64,000 nt of DNA from Polytrichum commune (taxonomy: Eukaryota > Streptophyta > Polytrichopsida > Polytrichales > Polytrichaceae). The DNA is taken from positions 7,814,001 to 7,878,000 of the forward strand of contig OX485804.1 of assembly GCA_950295325.1 (NCBI GenBank), written 5' to 3'. The position numbers and the translations under genes are program-made. The notes under the pieces were generated by a model that worked only from the letters and a program-made list of their open reading frames with translations, searched no databases and had not been told where the DNA came from. Within the stretch, counting starts at the first letter, position 1; each line of letters opens with the position of its first letter. Positions 10,208-20,645 of this stretch are shown here, piece by piece.

Positions 10208-11330
10208 ATGCCCTGATCACACCAACGATTTTGTCTTTTTCAAGTTGTGAAATTGTTTGGGATTATGATGAAAAATAGATGTTGGCCCACCAATTTTCAC
10301 ATTATTATAGTTGATGATGACAATGGATAGTGCCAAAAGTGGCCGGTGTGATTAGCCCCTCAAAGCCTTCACGTCCACTAATTGCCAATATGATAGTTTA
10401 TTAACATAAGTAACTTTCAAAAGAAACTTACAAAAGAAATGTGAATGGGGAAGGGGGGGGGGGGAAACTGTTGGCCTGTCGATTGCCGTAGTTTACCACA
10501 ATCTGCCACCGACTGTCGCCGGCCATGGGAGCGGAGGGCGGATATGGGCCGGCCAAGGGCTCTAGCTCCTCAGTCATCTCCTCTCCCCTTCCATTTAAAA
10601 AAATAAATCAGTTTCTCATTCATTTAGATCAAGAATTCGATTTCAAAGCTCAATGGTATGAATTCCTACTTGCAAACAACCAAATGACAAGAAATTCCTG
10701 TGAACAATTCAGTAATTTCTCACCACAATTCACCTTGATATACTATTCACAAGCAAATATTCATTTTCTTGTTGCTCCACCAATCCACGTTGTTTCTCAC
10801 TCCAACACTCTGCAACTTCGTAGCTCGTCGTCCTCACGCTCTCCCTTGCGTATTATATCTCAGAAACAAAGGAAAAAAATAAAGAATTCTTGTCAAGTGA
10901 GAAGGAAGAGATTCAAACCCTAGCATTCTCTTTTCAAATGCACACAATGAGTCAAGTTATCTCTCATTTCATCATGGGAAAATCCAAAAGTGTAAGTAAG
11001 GGGAGAAAAACTCCAAATTTTATTGCAACAATATGCAATCTTCACCTCACACAAGCCTTCTCCAGACACTCACTCACAAAGCTTGACTTGGCAAGAATGT
11101 TGTGAGCCCAATATTGTGCCCACATGTGTGTTTAATCTTAAAAATTCATCAAAATTTGGACTTTGATATTGTATCAATTAATCAAAAACACAGAGAGAGT
11201 TAGGGCTTTAAGTTTGGATTCGAATTGAATTTAAGGGTTGGGTTGTTAGTGCTTTAGTGTTGTAGGGTGGAATGGTTCACTTAGGAGTTAGTTAGTAGGT
11301 TTAGTAGATTTTTGAGTTAAAGTTAAGTAG
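10208..11330. other. Intergenic, no supportable gene
   Basis: Contains a G12 run (10453-10464) and a 132-codon open frame (10525-10923) with a serine-rich, low-complexity translation and no known motif. I treat that frame as chance. Confidence 0.4.
10453..10464 (+). repeat. Poly-G run, G12
   Basis: Twelve consecutive G, one of seven G or C runs of ten or more in this AT-rich window. Confidence 0.9.
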
Positions 11331-12590
11331 CGGAGTGTGATTTTGATTAGAAAGGGCGTAGTCACTGTCTATTATGGGGGGAGGAAGGCATTGTTCACCC
11401 TAGTGTTTTCCGGATCGAGGGACTGCAATCGGTTGGAGGTGGTTGGTTTCGGCAGCCAGGGGGCTCTCTCTCTCGGCTCCTCAAAATACAATGCGGTGAG
11501 CGTAGGAGGCCGGTTGCGGCTATGCTGCCGGATGAGGTCGTTGTGCGAGGAGGCACCTCGAGGATGAGTCGCCCAGAGGCGAGGGAGCAGCAAGCTCAAA
11601 TGGAGGAGGCAGCGGCAGGTGAAATTTCTCAAGTGGCCAAGGCGCCAACAGAAACAGGGGAGATTGGCAGCTTATGTGGATGTGCTTGGAGATCAGGGTG
11701 TGGGTGCAGGGCCGTATGAGAAGAGTCTCTTCTATCGGAGAGGTGGCAGAAGGATCTTGCCTATGGTGAAAGGGATCATTCGCACTAAGGGTTGCCGGTT
11801 GCAGAAGACCGACATACGAATAGCTCCGATCCGAGTGTGAGGTGTTTCAATGCACTTGGGTGTGGCACTCGAGGTATGGCATTCTGGTGCTTTTGAACGC
11901 TGGACAATTAAGTTCGGAATGGGGTACGTGAACCTTGCCGAGCGTACAACACATCTCGGAAGAGGCTCAAATTCAGTATGGACCATCACTAATTAGGCAG
12001 TCTAAGGAATGATGGGTCACTGAGGGTTGGGCCGATTGATGACGGACTGACAACTCCGCAACCTGGGCGAGCTCTCGGGCTGAGTTTTACATCTGTGGCT
12101 CACCGAAAGGAGCTGGGTTGGAGGGTGTGCAGTCCAGGACCGAGGCTTGACTTGTAACAGTTGGGCATTAGTCTGCTAAGAGAAGGATTGATAGGTGCTA
12201 GAAGGGGAATTAGAATTAGTGTGGACACTTGTAATAGCGTAGGGAGTACTACGTAGATTAGGTGTTAGCTTGATGATTCCGTAGTTAGTTAGAATGCAAT
12301 AAAGGACATTAACAAGCTAATGTGTGACTAGTGTTGTTGAATGCCATTAGGAGATGTTGGGGTAGTGATTAGGTTAGTGTTGTAGGTGGAGATTTGAGGG
12401 TGAAGTGGATGGTTGACGGTTGATGGTGTGTCATAATGACTATAAGGGAAGAGAGTATTTCTAAATACTTGTGCCCTTGTGCTCTTTGAATAAAAGTTGT
12501 GTGTTGACATTTATATTGTTGGAGTATTGGGCACCAAGGCCAAAGGCTAAGTGAGGCCAATTAGTTACATGTGAGCCAAGAGCTCTCACA
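11330..12590 (+). other. GC-richer unclassified block, possibly a decayed retroelement
   Basis: Base composition rises sharply at 11400-12150 against its neighbours. Short overlapping open frames (11522-11719, 11619-11840) have acidic and alanine-rich translations with no motif I recognise. The downstream stretch has a TATAAG-like site (12439) and an AATAAA (12489-12494), the kind of signals an LTR carries, but I found no paired LTR, primer site, reverse transcriptase or integrase. Classification is open. Confidence 0.25.
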
Positions 12591-12949
12591 TGGACTACGA
12601 TGCATAAGGGTGGGGGTTTATGGCCGACAAATGTCAAGCCAAGGATGAGGCTCTTCCCTTAGGAGCATCTCTTCATCCCATAGGGTTCATCCATCCAACT
12701 CTAAATGAATGAAACCCCCCGGATGTGGGGTGGATGCCAACGTCACATACCATGACAACGTTATTTTACATGTATAAACTAGATAAAAGATGAAATTATA
12801 TGTGATTGTATTTTACATGTAAACATGTTTCATTATTTTTAAACCCACTAATTTAAACATATGTTTTGTACAAAATTTATCTTTAATGAATATATTAGAC
12901 CCTATTTTTTTATTGCACGTTGTTTCTACGATTTTCGCTAGTGACCCCT

Positions 12950-12962
12950 CCCCCCCCCCCCC
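12950..12962 (+). repeat. Poly-C run, C13
   Basis: Thirteen consecutive C next to a solo right end of family D (12966-13052). Confidence 0.9.
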
Positions 12963-12965
12963 GAG

Positions 12966-13052
12966 AATCAATCCCAATATTATTGAAATTATGGCACCCT
13001 GTAGATTCCTAATGGGGGTCCTCATTGGGAATAAGTGGTTCTACTCTAATTG
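12966..13052 (+). mobile_element. Family D solo right end
   Basis: AATCAATCCCAATATTATTG, TATGGCACCCTGTAGATT and the close GGTTCTACTCTA match the right ~85 bp of the family D copies ending at 13495 and 30969. Confidence 0.6.
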
Positions 13053-13098
13053 GTTGGCACATATTCAAACTACTCCGAGTCTAGTTTTCATCTACATT

Positions 13099-13495
13099 TA
13101 GAGTAGAGGCACCCATAACCAATCACTTTAGAGATTCTTCGCCAAGTTTGGAGAAGTACAAGGTGGTGCAAAATTTTTCACCGCAAATAAAAAGATAGAT
13201 AGAATATTAAGAAGATAGAAATTAGGATGACTACAATTTTATTTTATTTTTATTCCTTGAATTGGAATTATTGTGGATTTTTGAAACCCAAAGTTGGCTT
13301 GAACATGCTACCAATGTATAGAGTTTACTATAACCGCTTATTAAACTGCTCAAGTGATTTAAAACAAGGACATGTATCATGACACTATTGATTCCAACCT
13401 AATCGAAATCAAGTCCCAACCTTATTGAAATTATGGTACCCTATTCATATAAATTGCAGATGCCATCCTGATTGGGAATAGGGGCCTCTACTATA
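13099..13495 (+). mobile_element. Family D MITE, about 397 bp
   Basis: Starts TAGAGTAGAGGCACCCATA and ends GGGGCCTCTACTATA, an imperfect inverted pair. The interior (GCCAAGTTTGGAGAAGTA, GAAATTAGGATGACTACAA, GGATTTTTGAAACCCAAAG) matches copies at 27239-27814 (minus) and 30600-30969 (plus). No coding capacity. Confidence 0.8.
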
Positions 13496-13740
13496 TCCTT
13501 AGGGCAAGGCCACTCACCATGCATCCGCATCTGCATCTGCACTTTTACATCCGCGATGCAGATGCGAATGCAAGAAAGTGCCCCACTCAACATGGCATAA
13601 CTCAAATGTGGATGAAGAAATTTCCAGGAGGTGCAGAACTCCCTGCATTTCCTTGATTTATGCAGGGAGCCTGCTATCAACTAAAGACAAACAACTTTAT
13701 TGACGTTTTAGAAATAATTGGTTGAGGTTTAACCGGATTG

Positions 13741-14093
13741 TTACAGATGATCCGGTTTAGGTTGAGAGTTTGATCCATGACCGGGTGAGGTTGATTACGG
13801 TGCACAGTAAAATTCATACTGACAGAAAATGACACTTACAGATAATCCGGTTTAGGTTGAGAGTTTGATCCATGACCGACTGAGGTTGATTAGGGTGCAC
13901 AGTAGAATTCATACTTACAGAAAATGATACTTACAGATGATCCGGTTTAGGTTGAGAGTTTGATCCGTGACCGGCTGAGGTTGATTAGGGTGCACAGTAA
14001 AAACCATACTTACAGAAAATGATACTTACAGAGTTTGATCCGTGACCAGCTGAGATTGATTAGGGTGCACAGTAAAAATCATATTTACATATG
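13741..14093 (+). repeat. 95-bp tandem array, about 3.8 copies
   Basis: Units begin TTACAGATGATCCGG or close variants at 13741, 13836 and 13931; a fourth at 14026 lacks the GATCCGG segment. Each carries GAGAGTTTGATCC, TGACCGG, GTGCACAGTA and ATACTTACAGAAAATGA. The spacing is exactly 95 bp three times. Confidence 0.92.
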
Positions 14094-14959
14094 TTCATGC
14101 CTTCAGAAAATTACCGATCATTTTAGAAGAAATCCAAAAGTTAGCATTGATGGTGCAGGATGAGTGGGAGTTTTGCCTGGGTCTGCACTGCATCCTGGAG
14201 GGAGGCCACTTTTCAATCCCGGATGCAGATGCAGATCCAGGAATGACTGGGCTTGCTCTTATTCCCACTCTAGTGGGCGAGCAACATACGTGGGAGACTC
14301 ACCCTAAGTTTTACATGGGAAACTCACCCTAAGTTTTTCCTCCCACAACCGAAATTGCTAAGCATTGTAATCAGTCGGTACGCAATCTGTCTAAAGCCTC
14401 GGAAGTTCGGAACCAAGTGGGCTGTGGGATGCAGCTAATTTTGATGCTAGCTCATGTGCGTCGTAGTAATCTAGTGCGAATCGCGACATTGATCGTCCAT
14501 TTCAGGGACAGTTGACAAGCAGCAACTGGACTCAGCGTTGATTCTACACATGAGGAAGGTAACGTATCACCGTGACGGTAGGAGCTGATCACAGGTGGAA
14601 TAGATTTGGGTTTTGATTATTTATAGTTCAAGTGGCGGTTCTTGCCGCCTGAGATCTAGAGGCTACATCTGCGCTGTAATGCACAACAAGTCCACTCCCC
14701 GTCGATTCCCCCTCCCGCGCCCCCCGCCCATGCGCACTTCAAATACTGCCTCCCCTCCACTTCCACTTCAGAGTAATCTGGAGAGCAATCCCGTTTGGAG
14801 GGCTCTCGTTTCTCTCAACATGTCCATAACCGAATCATACTGATCTGCTCATTGTTGACTTCTCTTTCTTGGAATTAATTCATCCAATAGTGCTGCCTTC
14901 TTCATTGGTGACTCGGTTGGTGTGGCTGAACTTATTGCCCAGTTCAGCTGATTGCTCTA
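14094..14959. other. Upstream region of the EXORDIUM-like gene
   Basis: Presumed promoter and leader. A TATTTATAG box-like site lies at about 14618-14626 and a C-rich stretch at 14695-14770. No gene is seen; promoter assignment is inference only. Confidence 0.35.
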
Positions 14960-16907
14960 ATGGGGGCATCCGGGAGGTCTGGAAGCTTCCTCTTGAGCAC
15001 GGTTGTGACAGTGGCTCTCGCTGTGCTGTTGCACGTGAGCTTGGCAGCTGATCCTGTGTCCGCCGTCATCCCTCCCACAGTGGCACCCAAATACTTAGTT
15101 CCACGAGGCAGATCGTCTCCGCAAGTGACCGAGCTTCCTGCTGCCAAGACTGCCAAAGGCGCCAAGGCGGTGCTCGTGAAAGGCACACCCACCGCTGGTC
15201 CGACTACTCCATGGAGGCCCCCGGTGGTCAACCTGAACTACCTCGGAGGACTCGTCATGAACAAGCCAATTCGCATTCACTTCATCTGGTATGGATGCAT
15301 GCCCTCTGCTCATCATGATAACCCAACTCATAGCACCATTGTGTCTGATGTCTTTGAGAATGGATTAAGTGAGTTGATGGATTCATGTGCGATCAGTGAC
15401 ACTTTTAGTTCGCTTGGGAAATTATTCCAGAATTTATAACAGCGTCTGATCTATGTATTATGTTGTGTGAGTCAGGTACGGGACGTGGGATCCTGCAATG
15501 AAGGCAGTAATTCGAACAGCCGTGCAATCGCTGACTCCTGCGAAACCAATCGCAAGCTATCCCAACTTCGCCAACTGGTGGAAAATTGCGACCCAGTACA
15601 CTCAGAAAGCTGGAGGCCTCCATGTGAGCAACAACGTAACCATTGGGTCGGAAGTGGATGACAACTACTCCGCGGGAAGCTCTCTCGGCCAGGTGGCAGA
15701 AACCATCATCCGCCACAACCTTAAACCCAAAGGCGGCCTTCCCGTGGATCCGGTGAGCGGGATTTACATGCTCATGACCAGCGCCGACGTGACCTTCCAA
15801 CAAGGCGGCTTCTGTGGATACCATGACCTAATGTGCACCGATGGCAGCCAAGCTCCCAACTCCCCATTCTGCTCCAACATCAACAACATTCTGCTATACA
15901 CCTTCATGCCCTTTCCCGGCGACGACACCGAAAACAGCCTTCTCAACGGCTGCTGCGTGTACGATCCCTACGGTCCGCTTCCTCGGCCTGCGCCAAATGA
16001 TGCTGCTTCCCCCGTCGGCGGAGCTTTGGATTCCTACATCAGCACCATGATGCACGAGATCATGGAGACTGCCACTGATCCCTACATCAACGCGTGGAGA
16101 CAAAACTACAAAGAGAACTCCGAGGCAGGAGACTTGTGTGCATATTCGTACGGTGGAGGAGATTACTACTACTGTGGCCTGGCCAGCATCTACGGGACTT
16201 ACCACGGCAGCACCGACCCAGCTGTGTGCCAATCTTATCCAGGTTACCATGTACTGAGATGGACTTCCACTGGCGAGATTTTCAACATTTTCGGTATCAA
16301 TGGCGCCAAGTTCCTGGTGCAGATGATATGGAGCTTGGCGAACAAGGGCTGTCAGCTACAATATGCGCGTGCGTTCGCTGAACCATCTGCACATGCATAG
16401 ATAATACTATTACACAAATTCTGATCATCTCGTATTTGTTTGTTTCAGATGAAGGTTTAATCAGTGTCAATAGGGTCCAGGCGGCAGTGGTGATGGTGTA
16501 GTGAATTACTTTGTGGCTGATTGGCGTGGTGAATGTATCGTGCAGCCTCGTGCAGCGGAACACAGACATTGACGGCGAAGACAGGAGTGGTGGAACGAGG
16601 AGCGCATGTAAGCAACATCGCATTGCAGGCCTACGCCCCTGGGGAGAGCTGCCTGTACACCATTGCTGTCCCAAAAGCCAAGAGTTTGACCCTCACTTTC
16701 AACTCCGTCGCCACCGGCTTTGATCAGCTCGACCACATCGACGTGTTCCAAGGCACAGTGCTGAAGCAGACGATTAAAGGATCGATGATCGCCAAGGTAT
16801 TGGTGCAGCTTGTGGGCAACAATACCACTGTGAAATGGACTAGCTACGGGGGCAAGAGCCCCTTCCCGGATGCCACCGGCTTCTACATGACCTACACCTC
16901 CGCATAA
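14960..16907 (+). CDS. EXORDIUM/PHI-1 family secreted protein with C-terminal CUB-like domain
   Basis: Three exons: 14960-15288, 15476-16368 and 16546-16907, giving 527 residues; all junctions are GT-AG and keep phase. The start is the ATG before a signal peptide (FLLSTVVTVALAVLLHVSLA). The Phi_1 domain (about residues 88-395) begins VVNLNYLGG, continues IRIHFIWYGTWD across the first junction, and carries MMHEIMETATDPYINAW, the family's HE-x-x-E segment. Exon three encodes a CUB-like domain: a cysteine (CSGTQT), a second cysteine 32 residues on (CLYTIAVP), then FDQLDHIDVFQGT, like the YDxLxIYDG motif. EXO proteins act in the apoplast in growth control and are usually about 310-330 residues, so the extension is notable. 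The third-exon acceptor has an alternative 11 bp downstream. The family call is firm; the fusion rests on the splice model. Confidence 0.85.
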
Positions 16908-17150
16908 ATCACCGCGCTACTCATGTTATAACATCAATTAGAATCAGATCAATTCATTGCTACAGTACATTTATCCATATGCAATCACGGACGGAGAGGA
17001 TTGTATATCACAATTGAATTTAGGGTGACTCCGGTGCTTCTCATGTAGCCTCCACTGGATTTCGTCTCTAATATAAGACGGTTGAGGCCATAATTTCCCC
17101 CAGCCAGGGAAACAGGACTGTACAAGGTCGATCTCTGAAAGTGGGAGGTG

Positions 17151-17241
17151 ATGATGTCATGACTATTCTGGGTTTTTATTGGCGTGGGCTTTTTTGGCCT
17201 TCTGTATCAAAAAAAATAAAAAAAAATGATGTCATGACTAT
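17151..17241 (+). mobile_element. 5'-truncated LINE insertion (59 bp) with 16-bp target duplication
   Basis: ATGATGTCATGACTAT occurs at 17151-17166 and identically at 17226-17241. Between them lie 59 bp containing GGGCTTTTTTGGCCTTCTGT and ending in an A-rich tail. Duplicated target, 3' A tail and a GGCTTTTTTGGCC type end are hallmarks of LINE retrotransposition. The exact duplication suggests a recent event. Confidence 0.8.
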
Positions 17242-17330
17242 CTAGAGGGTGGCTGAATGTGCGCTTTCTGTTTATACATATGGAAACGTTAAATGCATGA
17301 ACATCCTAGGAATGTGGTCGAGTTTGATTG

Positions 17331-17545
17331 TGGCAAGAGCTCCTTCCCTGATTCCACCGGCTTCTACATGACCTATACTTCGGCATAACTCACCCCGCTG
17401 CTCATGTTACAATCTAACACTGAATTTAGCTTAACAGTACAATTATCCATACGCGATGATGAACGGAGACTTTAGGATACTTTCGGTGCTTCTCATGTAT
17501 GATCCACTGGAATCCGGTTTTAATTTAAGACGGTCGAGGCTGCCC
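17331..17545 (+). pseudogene. Duplicated 3' end of the EXORDIUM-like gene
   Basis: Repeats 16849-17095 with substitutions: it encodes GKSSFPDSTGFYMTYTSA and a stop, against GKSPFPDATGFYMTYTSA in the gene. It continues into matching 3' sequence (CCGCTGCTCATGTTAC, GGTGCTTCTCATGTAT, AAGACGGTCGAGG). No upstream domain is present. Confidence 0.85.
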
Positions 17546-19852
17546 TACATGTTCAAATTATGATCATTTTGAGCATAATTGGGCATTCTAGGCTCAATGG
17601 TCAACATAATTGGGGCCCTAATATATGACAATTTAACAAGCATGAGAATCCTCACTTGATATCATAATATATCATATTTAAATGAGCTTTGAGAATTTTG
17701 AGGGAAGTGGCTACAACCAAGTCGATTTGGGTTAGATACTAACCATCTTTTACTAATTGTGAAATGTTTGATATCCTACGAATAGTGGGCTAGTCGGAAA
17801 AAGCAATCAATTAAGGGATGTCTACCTCAGAGCTTGCTTGCATGTGTGGCTTGATTTATAAGTGGTGGAATTTCCACTTGGAAATGTTTGAATGCAGCAT
17901 CTAGAAATTGTCGGGTTAAACCCTAAAGCCAATATACATACATTCTAAAATAGTGCTCAGCAAGTTGTTAACCCATTGATGTGGACCTTGATAGGGTTGA
18001 ACATGCAAATAATTTTCATCCCATGTACATGATATAATAATCTAGACTTAATAATTGTGGACATTGTAAAATAATTTCACCAGCAAACTTATGGTAGATA
18101 CTAGCCAAGTTAGATGTGGATTACGTCTTTTGTTGTAAATGGGTTTGTAGATACGTTTTCGTTACATATATACACTATGTAATTTTCCTGTATTTTTCAC
18201 AAAATATGGGAAAATTTAGAGTGGTGTTTGACTACATTATTACTCGAAGTATGTAGAATGCAAATAATTGTCATATTGGTTTGGAAGATTCATGAAGGTG
18301 CTAGAGTAAAGGTCCACTATCATAAAATTGAGGTGTGCCAAATGTTAGGTTGGTTGAGAAGAATCATGAACTAATTTAGAAGCTTCATGAAATTGTTACA
18401 ACACTTTGGTAACATTGGTTGGAAAATTCATGAACTACCGTGGAACCTTCACAAAATTGACTTTGCAATTATTTGAAGTCGTCTTACCCAAAGATGTAAA
18501 ATTCTACATGTAGATTCTACATGTAAATTCTAAATGAATTCTAAGAACTTGTTTGCATTGTAGGCATCAAGTGTGACATTTTGTGCAATGACTCTAGGTA
18601 GGGGCGTCTACGTAAACACAAATTGAAGAGGAACCAATGAACAACAAGAAGGCAAAGAATGTGAAATGAGGAGGCGAGAAGTTGAGAATACGACAACCAC
18701 ATAGTACAAAATCATTTATGAATAAAAACATATAAAAGGATAAAAGCATATGACTTCTTTCAATGTGAGCAGTTGTATCAACATTGTTCAAAGAAGTAGT
18801 TAGACTAAGGGCTACTTCACACACGAGATTGAGAACCCGTGACCATTACACCTCAAGCACTCTCATTGGTGGAAAAGGCGGAGCCGGTCCAAGTTTGCCT
18901 CACACTACGCTTCAGGGACCAACAAAGCATGTGACTTCAAGATGGACATAAAGTCTACATGGATTCCTACATGGCATCAAATGGATCATGTTTTGTCGTC
19001 ACTTGGATTATTTTCAAAAACCACCTCTTGGAGGTAGGCCTAACACAAAACCAGGAGATCATGGCACTCCGAACTCTCACAACCGTTGGTTTGTATTATT
19101 TTATCATGTGTGAGGATCCGCATGAATAGAAATTCATTGAAATAGCATTTGGTTGAGGGCCCTGTCACATATGACTTCACACTACAATTGAGGAACTGTG
19201 ACCACACTACATGGTTTTGGAGGTGTCTTGGGACAACCTTTGGACACTTTCTTTTGGGCTCTCACAATTTCATGGTCACCACTCTTGGCTCATGTGTGAA
19301 GTGGCCCTAAGGGTAGAGTGAATTATCCTCTTTCTTTTTCACTAATACCTATGTCCATGTTTAGTTCCAATCTCCCATGCCCATGAATGCGAAATCACCC
19401 TATCATTTTGCACTAACTTTCATGTTCATGTTGGTCTATGAGGTGGCCTTGCTCTAACACACTAAGTTAGAAGAAAACTTGTTAAATTATTACAATCATT
19501 TGTTACGACATGGCCATCAATGTGACTCATGGCAAGAAAATGTGTAGATAAATCAATATGGTTGTCCACCGGAGGGTTTTGGTTGGTAATCATCCAAAGA
19601 CTACAACCAAACACCTACGGCTGACAACCATAATGATTTATTTAACATGTATTTTCTCGGCATGAGTTGATATTGGCAAGTTCGAACGGATGTTGTAATA
19701 AACATGTTTTCTTCTAGTGACGTCAAGGATTATGCCCACAAAAATCAACAATGACACCCTAAACTCATTTTGTCAACACATATAGGAGCATTTTTTGGTT
19801 GTATTTTAACACCCTCAATGCTTGCAATATGAAATGTATATGTTCCCTTAAG
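17546..19852. other. Intergenic, mostly unclassified AT-rich DNA
   Basis: About 17650-17835 matches the right half of family E (AATGAGCTTTGAGAATTTTG, TACTAATTGTGAAATGTTTG, GATATCCTACGAATAGTGGG). The remaining ~2 kb shows no gene, RNA or element I can support. Confidence 0.45.
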
Positions 19853-20241
19853 TAAGGTAGTGTGACTACATCGGTCACTTCTCTAAATTAGACACCTATA
19901 TTTGAGTTGTATATGATTTGATGTGGATCCAAAAAGGAATGCCAAAAAGACATGTGTTCAATAGAAATTGGACTACTTGTTGAGAACTAATCACCATTTT
20001 AAAATTCTATGGTCAACTAATTAGGAGATCTGTTTGATCATTTAATGAGCACGAAAAGTCTTCACCTTGAAGATAAATAAGATATTCATCTGAGCTCCAA
20101 AAATTATGAGGAAAGTGATTATGGCTTTGATTTGAATCTGTTAACCATTTTGTAATAATTGTGTGTTTCATATCCTAGGAGAAGTAGGCCAATCGGGGGG
20201 GGGGAGAAAAGAAAAAAGTAACCATTTAGGGCCAACCTACC
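19853..20241 (+). mobile_element. Family E MITE, about 389 bp, containing a G10 run
   Basis: Left end TAAGGTAGTGTGACTAC, right end GGGCCAACCTACC. Interior marks ACACCTATATTTGAGTTGTA, GTGGATCCAAAAAGGAATGC, AATTATGAGGAAAGTGATTA and TTTCATATCCTAGGAGAAGT match the 362-bp copy at 62931-63292 (minus). A poly-G run at 20195-20204 interrupts it. Confidence 0.75.
20195..20204 (+). repeat. Poly-G run, G10
   Basis: Ten consecutive G inside a family E MITE. Confidence 0.9.
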
Positions 20242-20645
20242 CTATAAGTTAGGTGGAAACTTCAAATTCCTGAGTCCTGTGACCCTCCAATCACACCAGA
20301 AACTCAGATGACTGTACAGTGAGAACTACCCAGACTTACACGTGGCAGCAGAGCATTGCTCTCTCCCTTTCACTTGCTGAGGTGGAACGGACGAGGTGTG
20401 TGGGCTCATCGAGAGCCACACAACAAACACCGATGCCAACTCCACTAATCATCACGAATATCTGTTTCTTCCCCCCTGTCGATCGTTCAAGGGAAGCTCC
20501 CATTGCGGCGGAATCTGGCTCAACAACTTGAACACACGTTGATTGCTGCAATCTGCCAGGAAAAAAGAAGTCGTTCACATTCACTCTTGTTGGTGCTTGC
20601 AAAGTCTTGCAGGGAGTGAGGGACTCTTAGTTGTTGATTGCCGCC

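Noticed and set aside
10525-10923. 132-codon open frame, plus strand
   Set aside because: Low-complexity serine-rich start, no family motif, no splice context and a C-terminal basic tail from AAG/AGA-rich DNA.
11330-12590. LTR retrotransposon
   Set aside because: TATA-like and AATAAA signals are present, but there is no paired LTR, target duplication, primer site or polyprotein. Kept only as an unclassified GC-richer block.
13741-14093. CRISPR-like repeat array
   Set aside because: The repeats are contiguous 95-bp units without unique spacers, in a plant nuclear context: an ordinary tandem repeat.
15289-15439. Read-through of EXORDIUM exon one to the stop at 15439 as a short protein
   Set aside because: The next exon restores the conserved WYGTWD motif in phase, and the read-through residues have no family similarity.
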